Source: Desulfobacterales bacterium (GTDB taxonomy: Bacteria; Desulfobacterota; Desulfobacteria; Desulfobacterales; UBA11574). From it: a stretch of 9,608 bases of DNA. The stretch lies in NCBI GenBank assembly GCA_030145595.1, contig JAQYVG010000128.1, forward strand, positions 1-9,608, given 5' to 3'. The notes below the pieces were generated by a model. The model made no database searches, was not told the origin of the DNA, and worked only from the letters and a program-made list of their open reading frames with translations. Position numbers and translations under genes: made by a program. Below, piece after piece: positions 1 through 6,029 of the stretch (position 1 is its first letter; every line of letters starts with the position of its first letter).

Positions 1-68
1 ATGCCTGTGGTTATTTTTTTCGCATGCCTTGATCTTGAACAAAAATCCTCATTTATGGATGGACACTA

Positions 69-97
69 ACTATAATTGTATGATCGTCAATTGTCAA
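69..97 (-). promoter_or_regulatory. Strong sigma70-like promoter pointing out of the left edge
   Basis: On the minus strand TTGACA (97-92) is followed after 17 bases by TATAGT (74-69). This is a perfect -35 box and a 5/6 -10 box at optimal spacing, so transcription would begin near position 62 and run off the window. It lies just beyond the stop of the 142-residue gene. No convincing gene start is visible in the remaining 60 bases: an ATG frame stops after 13 codons, and a TTG frame at 42 stays open to the edge but has poor ribosome-binding spacing. The promoter is an inference from sequence match only. Confidence 0.5.
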
Positions 98-109
98 ATA
101 CGGGCTTTT

Positions 110-538
110 TTAAAGATGTGCCGGCAAAGCACTATTGTAGGCCTCATCCATCCTTTTTTCAAGATAGCAAAGCAAGGTTTCATCGAATTCTTCCAGGTCG
201 AAACAATACCCGTCTTCGCCTAAAATTCCCTGGGGAATAAGGATCCCTTTGGAGTCCGGATCGGTGATTGTGCCGTTATAGAAACATACGGAGAGCCAGC
301 GTGCATCAGGGTCGTCGATAATATCTATTATTGAGAAAAAAGGCCGCAAAATCTGGCTGCCAAGTACTGTGCGCAAAGAATAGCTCACGCCCGGCCTCGC
401 ATGGAAACTAAGCTCAATGCCGTTTTTTGCAACCAGGTGCTCCAAAAGCCGTTCAAAGGCTTTTTTGGTTTTGCCGGCAGCATCCAGCCATGAGACCATA
501 AACGCTTGCAGCTCCTTGGGGAGATCGATTGTCGGCAT
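110..538 (-). CDS. Conserved-looking hypothetical protein, 142 aa
   Basis: I do not recognise the family. The protein is soluble, with no signal peptide or membrane segment. Residues 6-38 look like an amphipathic helical region. They are followed by an HARPGVSYSLR stretch (46-56), a mixed beta-type core with FSIIDIIDDPDARWLSVCFYNG (68-89), and an acidic C-terminal helix (about 115-134). The start is the ATG at 538; only a weak GAAG precedes it closely, which suits translation downstream of another gene. It begins 38 bases after the fabF stop on the same strand with no terminator between, so co-transcription with fabF is likely. That position hints at, but does not prove, a link to lipid metabolism. 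Another possibility is a general small regulatory or binding protein. Confidence 0.75.
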   Translation of the reverse strand: MPTIDLPKELQAFMVSWLDAAGKTKKAFERLLEHLVAKNGIELSFHARPGVSYSLRTVLGSQILRPFFSIIDIIDDPDARWLSVCFYNGTITDPDSKGILIPQGILGEDGYCFDLEEFDETLLCYLEKRMDEAYNSALPAHL

Positions 539-576
539 CTTCGTTATATCAAGTATGGTTCTTGGGGCCAGGGTTT

Positions 577-1890
577 TTACCCCGTGTATCTTGTGAAGAT
601 TAAAGTGGCGTTTGTGCCCCCAAAGCCGAATGAATTCGTAAGGACAATATCAATTTGGGCTTTACGGGCTTGACCGCTGACATAATGCAAACCTTTGCAT
701 TCTTCGTCAATACTATCAAGATTCAGAATCGGCGGGACGATATTATCCCGGATAGACAATACGCATAAAGCCGCCTCAATAGCTCCAACGGCCCCCAGGC
801 TGTGCCCGAGCTGAGATTTGTTTGCGGTAACGAAAGGCTTCTCGTTGCCGACCCCAAACACCTCTTTTAAGGCTTTTGCTTCGTTAATATCGCCTTTAGG
901 GGTGGAGGTTGCATGGGGATTGATCAAATCGACATCTTCCGGGCGGATTCCGGCATCTTCAAGGGCTAGTCGTACACACCGGATCGCTCCGTCAATATCA
1001 GGATCCGTAATATGACTGGCATCCCCGGTCATGCCGCAGCCAGCCATTTCGGCATAAATTTTGGCCCCCCTGGCCAGGGCATGTTCCAGCTCTTCCAAAA
1101 TTACAACCCCCGCTCCTTCTGCCATAATAAAGCCGTTACGATCTTTATCAAAGGGACGGGAGGCCGATGCCGGCGTTTTGTAATTAGACGACAACGCCTT
1201 GAGGGCATGAAAGCCTGCAACCGTAAGAGGTGTAATCGAAGCTTCCGCTCCCCCGCAGAGAATCGCATCTTCTTTGCCGATTTGAATGCGCTGAAACGCC
1301 TCCCCGAGCGCGTGCGCTCCGGAAGCACAGGCTGTTGACAAACAGGCGTTGATGCCTTTGGCTTTAAAAGAGATGCTGATATTACCGGCCGCCAAATTCG
1401 GAATTTCACGCGGAATTAAAAATGGCGACACTTTTTTCCCTGCTAAAAGTCGCAGGTGTTCTCTTTCCAAAGTTTGAATTCCGCCTTGTCCTGAACCGAT
1501 AATAACGCCGACACGATTAGGGTCAATGTCGCCATTCTCCAACCGAGCGTCAGAATCAGCCACCGCTTCCAAGGCTGCTGCATCAGCATACTCTATAAAA
1601 GGATCCATATATTTTGTCTGTTTTAAATCCTCTTTAGAAAAAGCAGGCTTTCTTTGCTTGATGATATCTTTGATATTGAAGCCTTTAACTTCCCCGGCGA
1701 TAAAAGGGAATTCGTCTGATAAGTTATACTTATCTTTGATTTTATCTAAATCACCCCAACCGGCAATCAAGTCGATGCCCGAGCGGCAATCGAGAACGGC
1801 CTGCCAGGTTGAAGGCACATCTAAACCTAAGGGCGTTACCATTCCTAAACCGGTCACGACCACTCTTCTTAGCACTTGTGTTTTGCTCAT
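577..1890 (-). CDS. fabF: 3-oxoacyl-[acyl-carrier-protein] synthase II (KAS II), FabF
   Basis: FabF condenses malonyl-ACP with a growing acyl-ACP in the type II fatty-acid cycle in the cytoplasm. The 437-residue protein has the full thiolase-fold pattern: VVVTGLGMVTPLG near the N-terminus, the nucleophile in STACASG (Cys188), the first catalytic His in NPHATSTP (His326), the Lys/His pair in NKSQLGHSLGAVGA (Lys358, His363), and the glycine-rich SFGFGGTNA close to the C-terminus. Length is slightly above the usual 410-415 because of extra residues at about 45-95, which I recall as common in deltaproteobacterial FabF. The start is placed at ATG 1890, not the in-frame ATG at 1899, because AAAGGA lies 9 bases before 1890 but almost touches 1899. 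A proline replaces the usual alanine just before catalytic His326. No acpP, fabG or fabD is adjacent. Confidence 0.96.
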   Translation of the reverse strand: MSKTQVLRRVVVTGLGMVTPLGLDVPSTWQAVLDCRSGIDLIAGWGDLDKIKDKYNLSDEFPFIAGEVKGFNIKDIIKQRKPAFSKEDLKQTKYMDPFIEYADAAALEAVADSDARLENGDIDPNRVGVIIGSGQGGIQTLEREHLRLLAGKKVSPFLIPREIPNLAAGNISISFKAKGINACLSTACASGAHALGEAFQRIQIGKEDAILCGGAEASITPLTVAGFHALKALSSNYKTPASASRPFDKDRNGFIMAEGAGVVILEELEHALARGAKIYAEMAGCGMTGDASHITDPDIDGAIRCVRLALEDAGIRPEDVDLINPHATSTPKGDINEAKALKEVFGVGNEKPFVTANKSQLGHSLGAVGAIEAALCVLSIRDNIVPPILNLDSIDEECKGLHYVSGQARKAQIDIVLTNSFGFGGTNATLIFTRYTG

Positions 1891-1934
1891 TGTTCTCATT
1901 CCTTTTGCAAAGGTCTCAGTATGGTGTATAGCTA

Positions 1935-1966
1935 ATTATATTAAATGCATGGTGTTGGACTGTCAA
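1935..1966 (-). promoter_or_regulatory. Candidate fabF promoter
   Basis: On the minus strand a perfect -35 TTGACA (1966-1961) is followed after 17 bases by TAATAT (1943-1938). An overlapping perfect TATAAT (1940-1935) sits at a 20-base spacing. Either -10 would start transcription near 1928-1931 and give a leader of about 40 bases before the fabF ATG at 1890. This supports fabF starting its own transcript rather than being read from the membrane-protein gene upstream. Confidence 0.6.
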
Positions 1967-2044
1967 GCGGTTTAAAATCGCAATCAAAGGCTACAATGTG
2001 GTAAACCAGAAAACAATGCGATGAGAAATTTGGGATAAGAATAT

Positions 2045-2175
2045 TGATGAATCCGTAAAAAGTCGAATTCATCACGTTTTAGGTTTTAAGATTTAGGTTT
2101 TAGGGAATTAAAATTGATTGATTTAACAGATGCTTAAAACGTTCGCAAAACGTCGTTGTTTGACTTTTTACGAAT
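2045..2175. repeat. Nested palindromic intergenic element (GTAAAAAGTC arms)
   Basis: The gap from 1967 to 2219 has no gene. It holds an inverted repeat whose outer arms are CGTAAAAAGTC (2054-2064) and its exact complement GACTTTTTACG (2162-2172), with further partial pairing outside. An inner pair, GTTTTAAG (2083-2090) with CTTAAAAC (2133-2140), lies between them. The centre also has two near-copies of a TTTAGGTTTTA motif (2077-2104) and a doubled AAAACGT (2136-2153). The layout fits a mobile-type palindromic repeat. From memory, similar arms occur between genes in other Desulfobacterales, but I could not check this. Confidence 0.6.
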
Positions 2176-2219
2176 TAAAATTTTTTGTGCAGTTTTTATA
2201 TGCTAAATAAACACCAGTT

Positions 2220-2498
2220 CTATTTGTCAACAACACCGCCGACGACCATAGTGAAGGCACCCGTGCCAAGCAGCAAAATATACATAGGCATTGTTGTGAT
2301 ATATTTTAAGTTTTTTTGGATGCCATGCCATGAAATACCGTCAATCCATTTAAGATATGTTGCATCAAGAACGTCAACAATGCCTAAACTATTAAAAACG
2401 ATGTCACCAGGAGTCATCATTGACGATATGGTCTGATAGAGCAATACTAACAAACCGCCGAGGCATAAAAGCCCACCCACAATATAATACCTAGACAT
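2220..2498 (-). CDS. Small two-helix inner-membrane protein, 92 aa, unknown function
   Basis: I do not recognise a family. Two hydrophobic segments are clear: residues about 5-24 (YYIVGGLLCLGGLLVLLYQT) and about 69-89 (MPMYILLLGTGAFTMVVGGVV). Between them lies a soluble loop of about 45 residues with conserved-looking GIVDVLDATYLKWIDGISWHGIQKN, rich in Trp, Asp and Ile. The gene is probably real: GGAGG sits 7 bases before the ATG, the strongest ribosome-binding site in the window, and the protein composition is sensible. It stands alone, with about 300 bases of non-coding sequence on each side, so context gives no function. The loop could face the periplasm or the cytoplasm. Confidence 0.8.
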   Translation of the reverse strand: MSRYYIVGGLLCLGGLLVLLYQTISSMMTPGDIVFNSLGIVDVLDATYLKWIDGISWHGIQKNLKYITTMPMYILLLGTGAFTMVVGGVVDK

Positions 2499-2585
2499 TT
2501 AAAAGCCTCCCTATTCATTGTTGATAAAATGTACGGGTAAATTCACAGAAAACATTTTCTGGGTTGCTGGGTTTATTATCGGCTG

Positions 2586-2619
2586 TTTGTGAAAAATATT
2601 TAACAGAATTTTTCACAAA
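2586..2619. repeat. 12-bp perfect inverted repeat with 10-base loop
   Basis: TTTGTGAAAAAT (2586-2597) and its exact complement ATTTTTCACAAA (2608-2619) flank a 10-base AT-rich loop. It lies about 90 bases upstream of the 92-residue membrane-protein gene and 175 bases after the helicase stop. No T-run follows on either strand, so it is not a standard terminator. The TTGTGA/TCACAA half-sites resemble those of Rex- or CRP-type regulators, but the spacing is too wide for one standard operator. It could be a transcript hairpin or a pair of operators. Confidence 0.6.
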
Positions 2620-2652
2620 GAGTTTGGTATGCATTGAAAATGTTTGAATCAT

Positions 2653-2760
2653 CTCCAAAAAAGTTGGAGTGATCCTAAGGATTCAAGGGCTTGCGGCGAG
2701 CTCAGCCGAGCGGTCCCAGGATTCAGCCGCCTACGTTAAAACTACGTCGTGCCAAGAGGG
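2653..2760. repeat. GC-rich intergenic patch with direct and inverted repeats
   Basis: This stretch sits just past the helicase stop and is more GC-rich than the AT-rich DNA to its left. It contains CTCCAA/TTGGAG (2653-2658, 2664-2669), an ATCCTAAGGAT palindrome (2672-2682), and two copies of AGGATTCA exactly 40 bases apart (2678-2685 and 2718-2725) around a GC-rich core with GAGCTC. No credible coding frame crosses it. It may be a dispersed repeat, but I cannot confirm copies elsewhere. Confidence 0.4.
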
Positions 2761-2793
2761 TTCGAGTGAAATACTTTGAAATAGCTATATTTT

Positions 2794-4290
2794 TTAAGGA
2801 GACGATTGGCCTTCTGTCTTGTCGGGAGCACTGACGGCGGGAGTAGGGCGTTTTTTGGTGCGGCGACGTCTTTTTTTCTTCTTTTTGGGGCCATCTGGAG
2901 TAGTTTGTATCTCGGATTTGGCTGCTGACTTTGATTCCGGGGCAAAACCGAAAAGACCGCCCGGGTATGAGCCGGCCCGGGTTTTTCCCGGAGCCGTTGC
3001 GATTTGCTTGGGTCTGCGTCCGTGCTGCCGCGAGGGTCTTCTTCCCCTCCCCTTGCGCCTGCCCGGTACCCGCGTGGAGATGTCTTTGATAAACCAATCA
3101 TCTTCGGGCCAAATTGTCGGAATCTTGTAACCTAGCATTGCCACAAGGGGTTCGAGGTGGAAAACATATTTCTCACAGGCCAGAGACAACGCTCGTCCGG
3201 TTTTGCCTGCTCTGGCGGTGCGGCCGATGCGGTGGATATAGTTTTCTGCATCCTGCGGAAGGTCGTAGTTGATTACATGGCTGATATTCTCAACGTGAAT
3301 GCCTCGCGAAGCCACATCCGTGGCCACCAGAATCTTAATCCTGCCATTTTTGAACCATTCCATCAGCCTGAAGCGTTTGCGCTGGGGCAGGTCGCCGGTG
3401 ATGCCTTCGGCCGGCAAAGCGTTACCGTTGAGTTTGCGGGTCAGCCATGTTACGCCGGCCTTGGTGTTGACAAATATGAGAATCCGGCTCCATGCTTCCC
3501 TTTTCAGCAGACCCAACAGGAGGGGCAGTTTCATATCATTGCCAACGTGAAAAAGAGACTGTTCAATGCCCTCGACAATCACCTCCTCCGGCGCAACAGC
3601 TATAAACTCCGGCAAATTCATGTACTCATAAGTCAATTCCATGACGCGGTAGGAAAGGGTGGCTGAAAAAAGCATGGATTGTCTTTTCTCATAGTGGGGA
3701 AGCTTGCGCAGGATATAGCGCATATCCTTGGAGAATCCGAGATCCAAAAGGCGGTCGGCCTCATCAACAACCACGGCTTTGATGCCTGTGGTTTTAAAGA
3801 TGCCCTGCTTGAAATAATCGATTATACGCCCCGGGGTGCAGATAATGATGTCGGCACCTTTGCGAAGTATAGCGGCCTGCTTGCGATAGTCTACTCCGCC
3901 CAACACCTGCGCGAAAGTCAAACCGGTATGGCGGCCGAGATCTTGGGCTTCTTCATATATCTGGAGGGCCAGCTCCCGGGTGGGGGCGACAATAAGGGCG
4001 GACGGCAATTCAGCTCTTCTTTGGGGTAATGCCAAAAGCATATTAAATATCGTAACCAGAAAGGCGGCAGTCTTGCCTGTGCCGGTCTGGGCCTGGCCGG
4101 CAACATCACGGCCGGTCAAAGAGACGGGCAGAACTTGAGCCTGAATCGGGGTGCAGAAAGTAAAACCGGTATCCTTCAGGCCGTCCAGCACCTCTGCAGG
4201 AAGGGCGAATTCGTCGAACCTGGTCTGGGTTAGAAAGTTAGGCTTATCCCGGCGTTGAGCAGGTTCTGGTGATTCTGTTGCGTCTACCAT
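2794..4290 (-). CDS. DEAD-box ATP-dependent RNA helicase, RhlB-like
   Basis: This 498-residue cytoplasmic helicase would unwind short RNA duplexes using ATP. All motifs are present (numbered from Met at 4290): Q motif around TPIQ (47-50), motif I AQTGTGKT (67-74), Ia PTRELA (103-108), Ib TPGR (152-155), II DEAD (176-179), III SAT (209-211), V ATDVASRG (323-330) and VI HRIGRTARAG (353-362). TGDLPQRKR and NYDLPQDAENY resemble RhlB, the degradosome helicase, more than CsdA or RhlE; this is from memory. The C-terminal tail (about 408-498) is low-complexity and very basic, with a Lys/Arg run at 469-481, typical of an RNA-binding tail. The longest open frame starts at 4452, but its first 54 residues are not helicase-like and carry a promoter, so ATG 4290 is preferred. 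No RNase gene is adjacent. Confidence 0.93.
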   Translation of the reverse strand: MVDATESPEPAQRRDKPNFLTQTRFDEFALPAEVLDGLKDTGFTFCTPIQAQVLPVSLTGRDVAGQAQTGTGKTAAFLVTIFNMLLALPQRRAELPSALIVAPTRELALQIYEEAQDLGRHTGLTFAQVLGGVDYRKQAAILRKGADIIICTPGRIIDYFKQGIFKTTGIKAVVVDEADRLLDLGFSKDMRYILRKLPHYEKRQSMLFSATLSYRVMELTYEYMNLPEFIAVAPEEVIVEGIEQSLFHVGNDMKLPLLLGLLKREAWSRILIFVNTKAGVTWLTRKLNGNALPAEGITGDLPQRKRFRLMEWFKNGRIKILVATDVASRGIHVENISHVINYDLPQDAENYIHRIGRTARAGKTGRALSLACEKYVFHLEPLVAMLGYKIPTIWPEDDWFIKDISTRVPGRRKGRGRRPSRQHGRRPKQIATAPGKTRAGSYPGGLFGFAPESKSAAKSEIQTTPDGPKKKKKRRRRTKKRPTPAVSAPDKTEGQSSP

Positions 4291-4300
4291 GATATTTATA

Positions 4301-4328
4301 ATTATACGCTTTTCCTGCAATTTTGCAA
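4301..4328 (-). promoter_or_regulatory. Helicase promoter placed almost on the start codon
   Basis: On the minus strand TTGCAA (4328-4323), a 16-base spacer and a perfect TATAAT (4306-4301) precede the helicase ATG at 4290 by only 10 bases. Initiation at the normal distance would fall near 4294-4295, giving a leader of about 4-5 bases. No Shine-Dalgarno lies within range; the nearest AGGA is about 22 bases away. This points to a nearly leaderless message if ATG 4290 is the start. Confidence 0.5.
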
Positions 4329-4509
4329 GCAGTGATATCGGCATCATGCTTGACAATGCAACCTCAATTGAGCGAAAGTCGAGGATGTCCCAGCTCCCCT
4401 CGACGACGGGATCTGCGAAAGGCGTTGAATCGAATGGTGAAATTCGGCCCAACGGTTTGAACTGCGCCGACCTTTATGGTATTTGGATGCTAACTATCCA
4501 TTGTATTTA

Positions 4510-4563
4510 GCGGCGAAGCCGCGTTATATAGAATCGCGAAGCGATTCTATTAGCGGAGCGATT
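4510..4563. repeat. Cluster of GAA-triloop hairpins in the moeA leader
   Basis: Two perfect hairpins lie directly before moeA. The first is GCGGC-GAA-GCCGC (4510-4522). The second has 10-bp arms ATAGAATCGC and GCGATTCTAT around a GAA loop (4528-4550). A degenerate third unit, TAGCGGAGCGATTA (4551-4564), follows. The second contains GCGAAGC, a sequence known to fold into an unusually stable DNA mini-hairpin. The GGAG within the third unit (4555-4558) is the only ribosome-binding candidate for moeA, 12 bases from its ATG, so the cluster could affect translation. There is no T-run, so it is not a simple terminator. Confidence 0.7.
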
Positions 4564-4570
4564 ATATATT

Positions 4571-5800
4571 ATGAAAGAATTTTTCAAGGTTACGGATTTA
4601 AAGCAGGTCCTTGCTTACGCATCTGATTTACCCCGGGTGGAAGCGGAAGAAATTTCGCTGGAAAAAGCCGCTGGCAGGGTCCTGGCGGACAATATAGTTT
4701 CCAACGTCGATCTACCTGATTTTGTGCGCTCTACAATGGACGGTTATGCTGTCAAGGCGTCATCGACTTTTGGCTCCACAGAAGGAAGTCCCGGTTATCT
4801 TAGCATAAAAGGCGCTGTAGAGATGGGGGAATCTCCTGCATTTTCAATCGCATCCGGGGAAGCAGCTAAAATATCGACTGGCGGTATGCTGCCGCATGGT
4901 GCCGACAGTGTTGTTATGATAGAACATACCGAGGCGATCGACAATGCAACTATAGAAGTATATAAAAGCGTTGCTCCGGGGCAGAACGTTTTGGAAAAGG
5001 GCGAAGACGTCCGCAAAGGAGATACTATCCTTGCTTGCGGCCGGAAACTCCGATCCCAGGAAACAGGTCTTTTGGCAGCCTTGGGCAAAGAAACCATTAG
5101 TGTTTACCGCCAGCCGGCCATTGCCGTTATTTCCACCGGTGATGAGATCGTGCCGGTTAATGAAATTCCTGAACCCGGTCAGATTCGTGATATTAACACC
5201 TACACGCTGGCAAGCCTGGTGCGGGCTGCCGGAGGTGTACCGGTGCCGCTTGGGATTGTTCGAGACAACTTTAATGACCTTTTCGAAACGTGTACAAAGG
5301 CTTCGGCCCAATCAGACATGGTGCTTATTTCAGGGGGCAGCAGCGTGGGCACTCGCGATTTTACCATCGAAGTTCTTTCGGCAATGCCGGAGGCCGACAT
5401 TCTGGTTCACGGTATATCCATAAGTCCCGGCAAGCCCACGATTCTGGCAAGATCGCGAAACCTGGCTTTGTGGGGTTTGCCCGGACATGCGGTATCCGCC
5501 ATGGTGGTTTTTGAAATTGTGGTACGGCCGTTTATTGAACATATCGCCGGCCTTGCACCGGAATATAAAAATAGCTTCAATCCTCATGCTTTGCTCAGTC
5601 GAAACCTCTCGTCAGCGCAGGGACGGATCGATTTTGTACGCGTGCGACTGGTTGAAAAAGAGGGCGTTCTGTGGGCGGAACCGATCCTGGGCAAATCAGG
5701 CCTTATCAATACAATGGTAAAGGCAGACGGTCTGATCGAAATCGGCATCAACTCGGAGGGTTTGGACAAAGGCACCGAGGTTGAAGTTCTCCTTTTGTAG
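4571..5800 (+). CDS. moeA: Molybdopterin molybdenumtransferase MoeA (Mo insertase), first copy
   Basis: MoeA inserts molybdate (or tungstate) into adenylylated molybdopterin to finish the cofactor, in the cytoplasm. The 409-residue length is normal for the family. Visible motifs are DLPDFVRSTMDGYAV (Asp57), ISTGGMLPHGADSVVMIE (102-118), KGEDVRKGD (Asp146), ISTGDEIVP (Glu192), GIVRDN (Asp232), ISGGSSVGTRDF (Asp263), SPGKP (285-289) and GLPGHAVSA (302-310). These acidic positions correspond to the metal- and cofactor-site residues known in Escherichia coli MoeA, so the enzyme should be active. The usual C-terminal domain IV is present (about 335-409). A second, fused moeA follows 229 bases later on the same strand. 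Which metal each copy handles cannot be read from sequence. Confidence 0.95.
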   Translation: MKEFFKVTDLKQVLAYASDLPRVEAEEISLEKAAGRVLADNIVSNVDLPDFVRSTMDGYAVKASSTFGSTEGSPGYLSIKGAVEMGESPAFSIASGEAAKISTGGMLPHGADSVVMIEHTEAIDNATIEVYKSVAPGQNVLEKGEDVRKGDTILACGRKLRSQETGLLAALGKETISVYRQPAIAVISTGDEIVPVNEIPEPGQIRDINTYTLASLVRAAGGVPVPLGIVRDNFNDLFETCTKASAQSDMVLISGGSSVGTRDFTIEVLSAMPEADILVHGISISPGKPTILARSRNLALWGLPGHAVSAMVVFEIVVRPFIEHIAGLAPEYKNSFNPHALLSRNLSSAQGRIDFVRVRLVEKEGVLWAEPILGKSGLINTMVKADGLIEIGINSEGLDKGTEVEVLLL

Positions 5801-5810
5801 GCAGTCTGGG

Positions 5811-5822
5811 ATAGAATTCTAT
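5811..5822. repeat. 12-base perfect palindrome after moeA
   Basis: ATAGAATTCTAT reads the same on both strands and begins 10 bases after the moeA stop. Its half-arms ATAGAAT/ATTCTAT match the outer arms of the hairpin in front of moeA (4528-4550), so the gene is bracketed by related palindromes. The match may be chance. Confidence 0.4.
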
Positions 5823-5895
5823 ATGGTTGATAAAACTAAAAATCACTGCTGTCCGTTTTAATACGATACACCGCCCATTCGCTTTGCTCATTAGA

Positions 5896-6010
5896 GCCGC
5901 ACAGAACGCAGAGTTTATTTGTTTTATTGTTTTCCGTTGATCCCGCTTTTAGCGGGATCAACGGAAAAAGAAAAGTATCTTTTCTTTGCGTCCTATGCGT
6001 CTTTGCGGTG
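5896..6010. repeat. Composite palindromic element before the second moeA
   Basis: The outer arms are imperfect inverted copies of a CGCAGAG-type repeat: CCGCACAGAACGCAGAG on the left (5897-5913), and a right arm at 5984-6009 with TGCGTC-like units starting at 5987, 5996 and 6004. Inside is a perfect 18-bp stem (5930-5947 with 5951-5968) closed by TTT, then at once a 9-bp stem AAAGAAAAG/CTTTTCTTT (5967-5975, 5979-5987) with a TAT loop. The first stem encodes nearly the same peptide on both strands (FPLIPL-AGSTE). CGCAGAG-type arms are, from memory, widespread between genes in environmental bacteria. The rest of the 5801-6029 gap shows nothing clear. Confidence 0.75.
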
Positions 6011-6029
6011 GAAATGGAAAACGAAAAAA

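Noticed and set aside
2077..2104. CRISPR-like or telomere-like repeat (TTTAGG units)
   Set aside because: Only two irregular copies, with no spacers or array structure.
2586..2619. Single Rex operator
   Set aside because: Half-sites are too far apart for the standard 18-bp operator, and neither half pairs with a good partner at the right spacing.
2586..2619. Intrinsic terminator for the helicase gene
   Set aside because: No T-run follows the stem in the direction of helicase transcription.
2723..3101. Minus-strand open frames overlapping the helicase C-terminus
   Set aside because: Arg/Gly-rich alternative frames of the basic helicase tail, with no independent start signal.
3157..3666. Plus-strand 169-residue open frame opposite the helicase
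   Set aside because: Antisense shadow of conserved DEAD-box motifs.
4291..4452. Extra 54 residues at the helicase N-terminus
   Set aside because: They do not look like helicase sequence and contain a consensus promoter immediately before ATG 4290.
4510..4570. Moco-type riboswitch before moeA
   Set aside because: The stretch is only short GAA-loop hairpins, far smaller and simpler than the known Moco RNA fold.
4844..5311. Minus-strand 155-residue open frame inside moeA
   Set aside because: It lies wholly antisense to conserved MoeA motifs and shows no family features.
5919..6029. N-terminal extension of the fused MoeA back to ATG 5919
   Set aside because: The extra 37 codons are translation of the palindromic element; MoeA similarity begins after the ATGs at 6030/6060, and a GGAAA precedes 6030.
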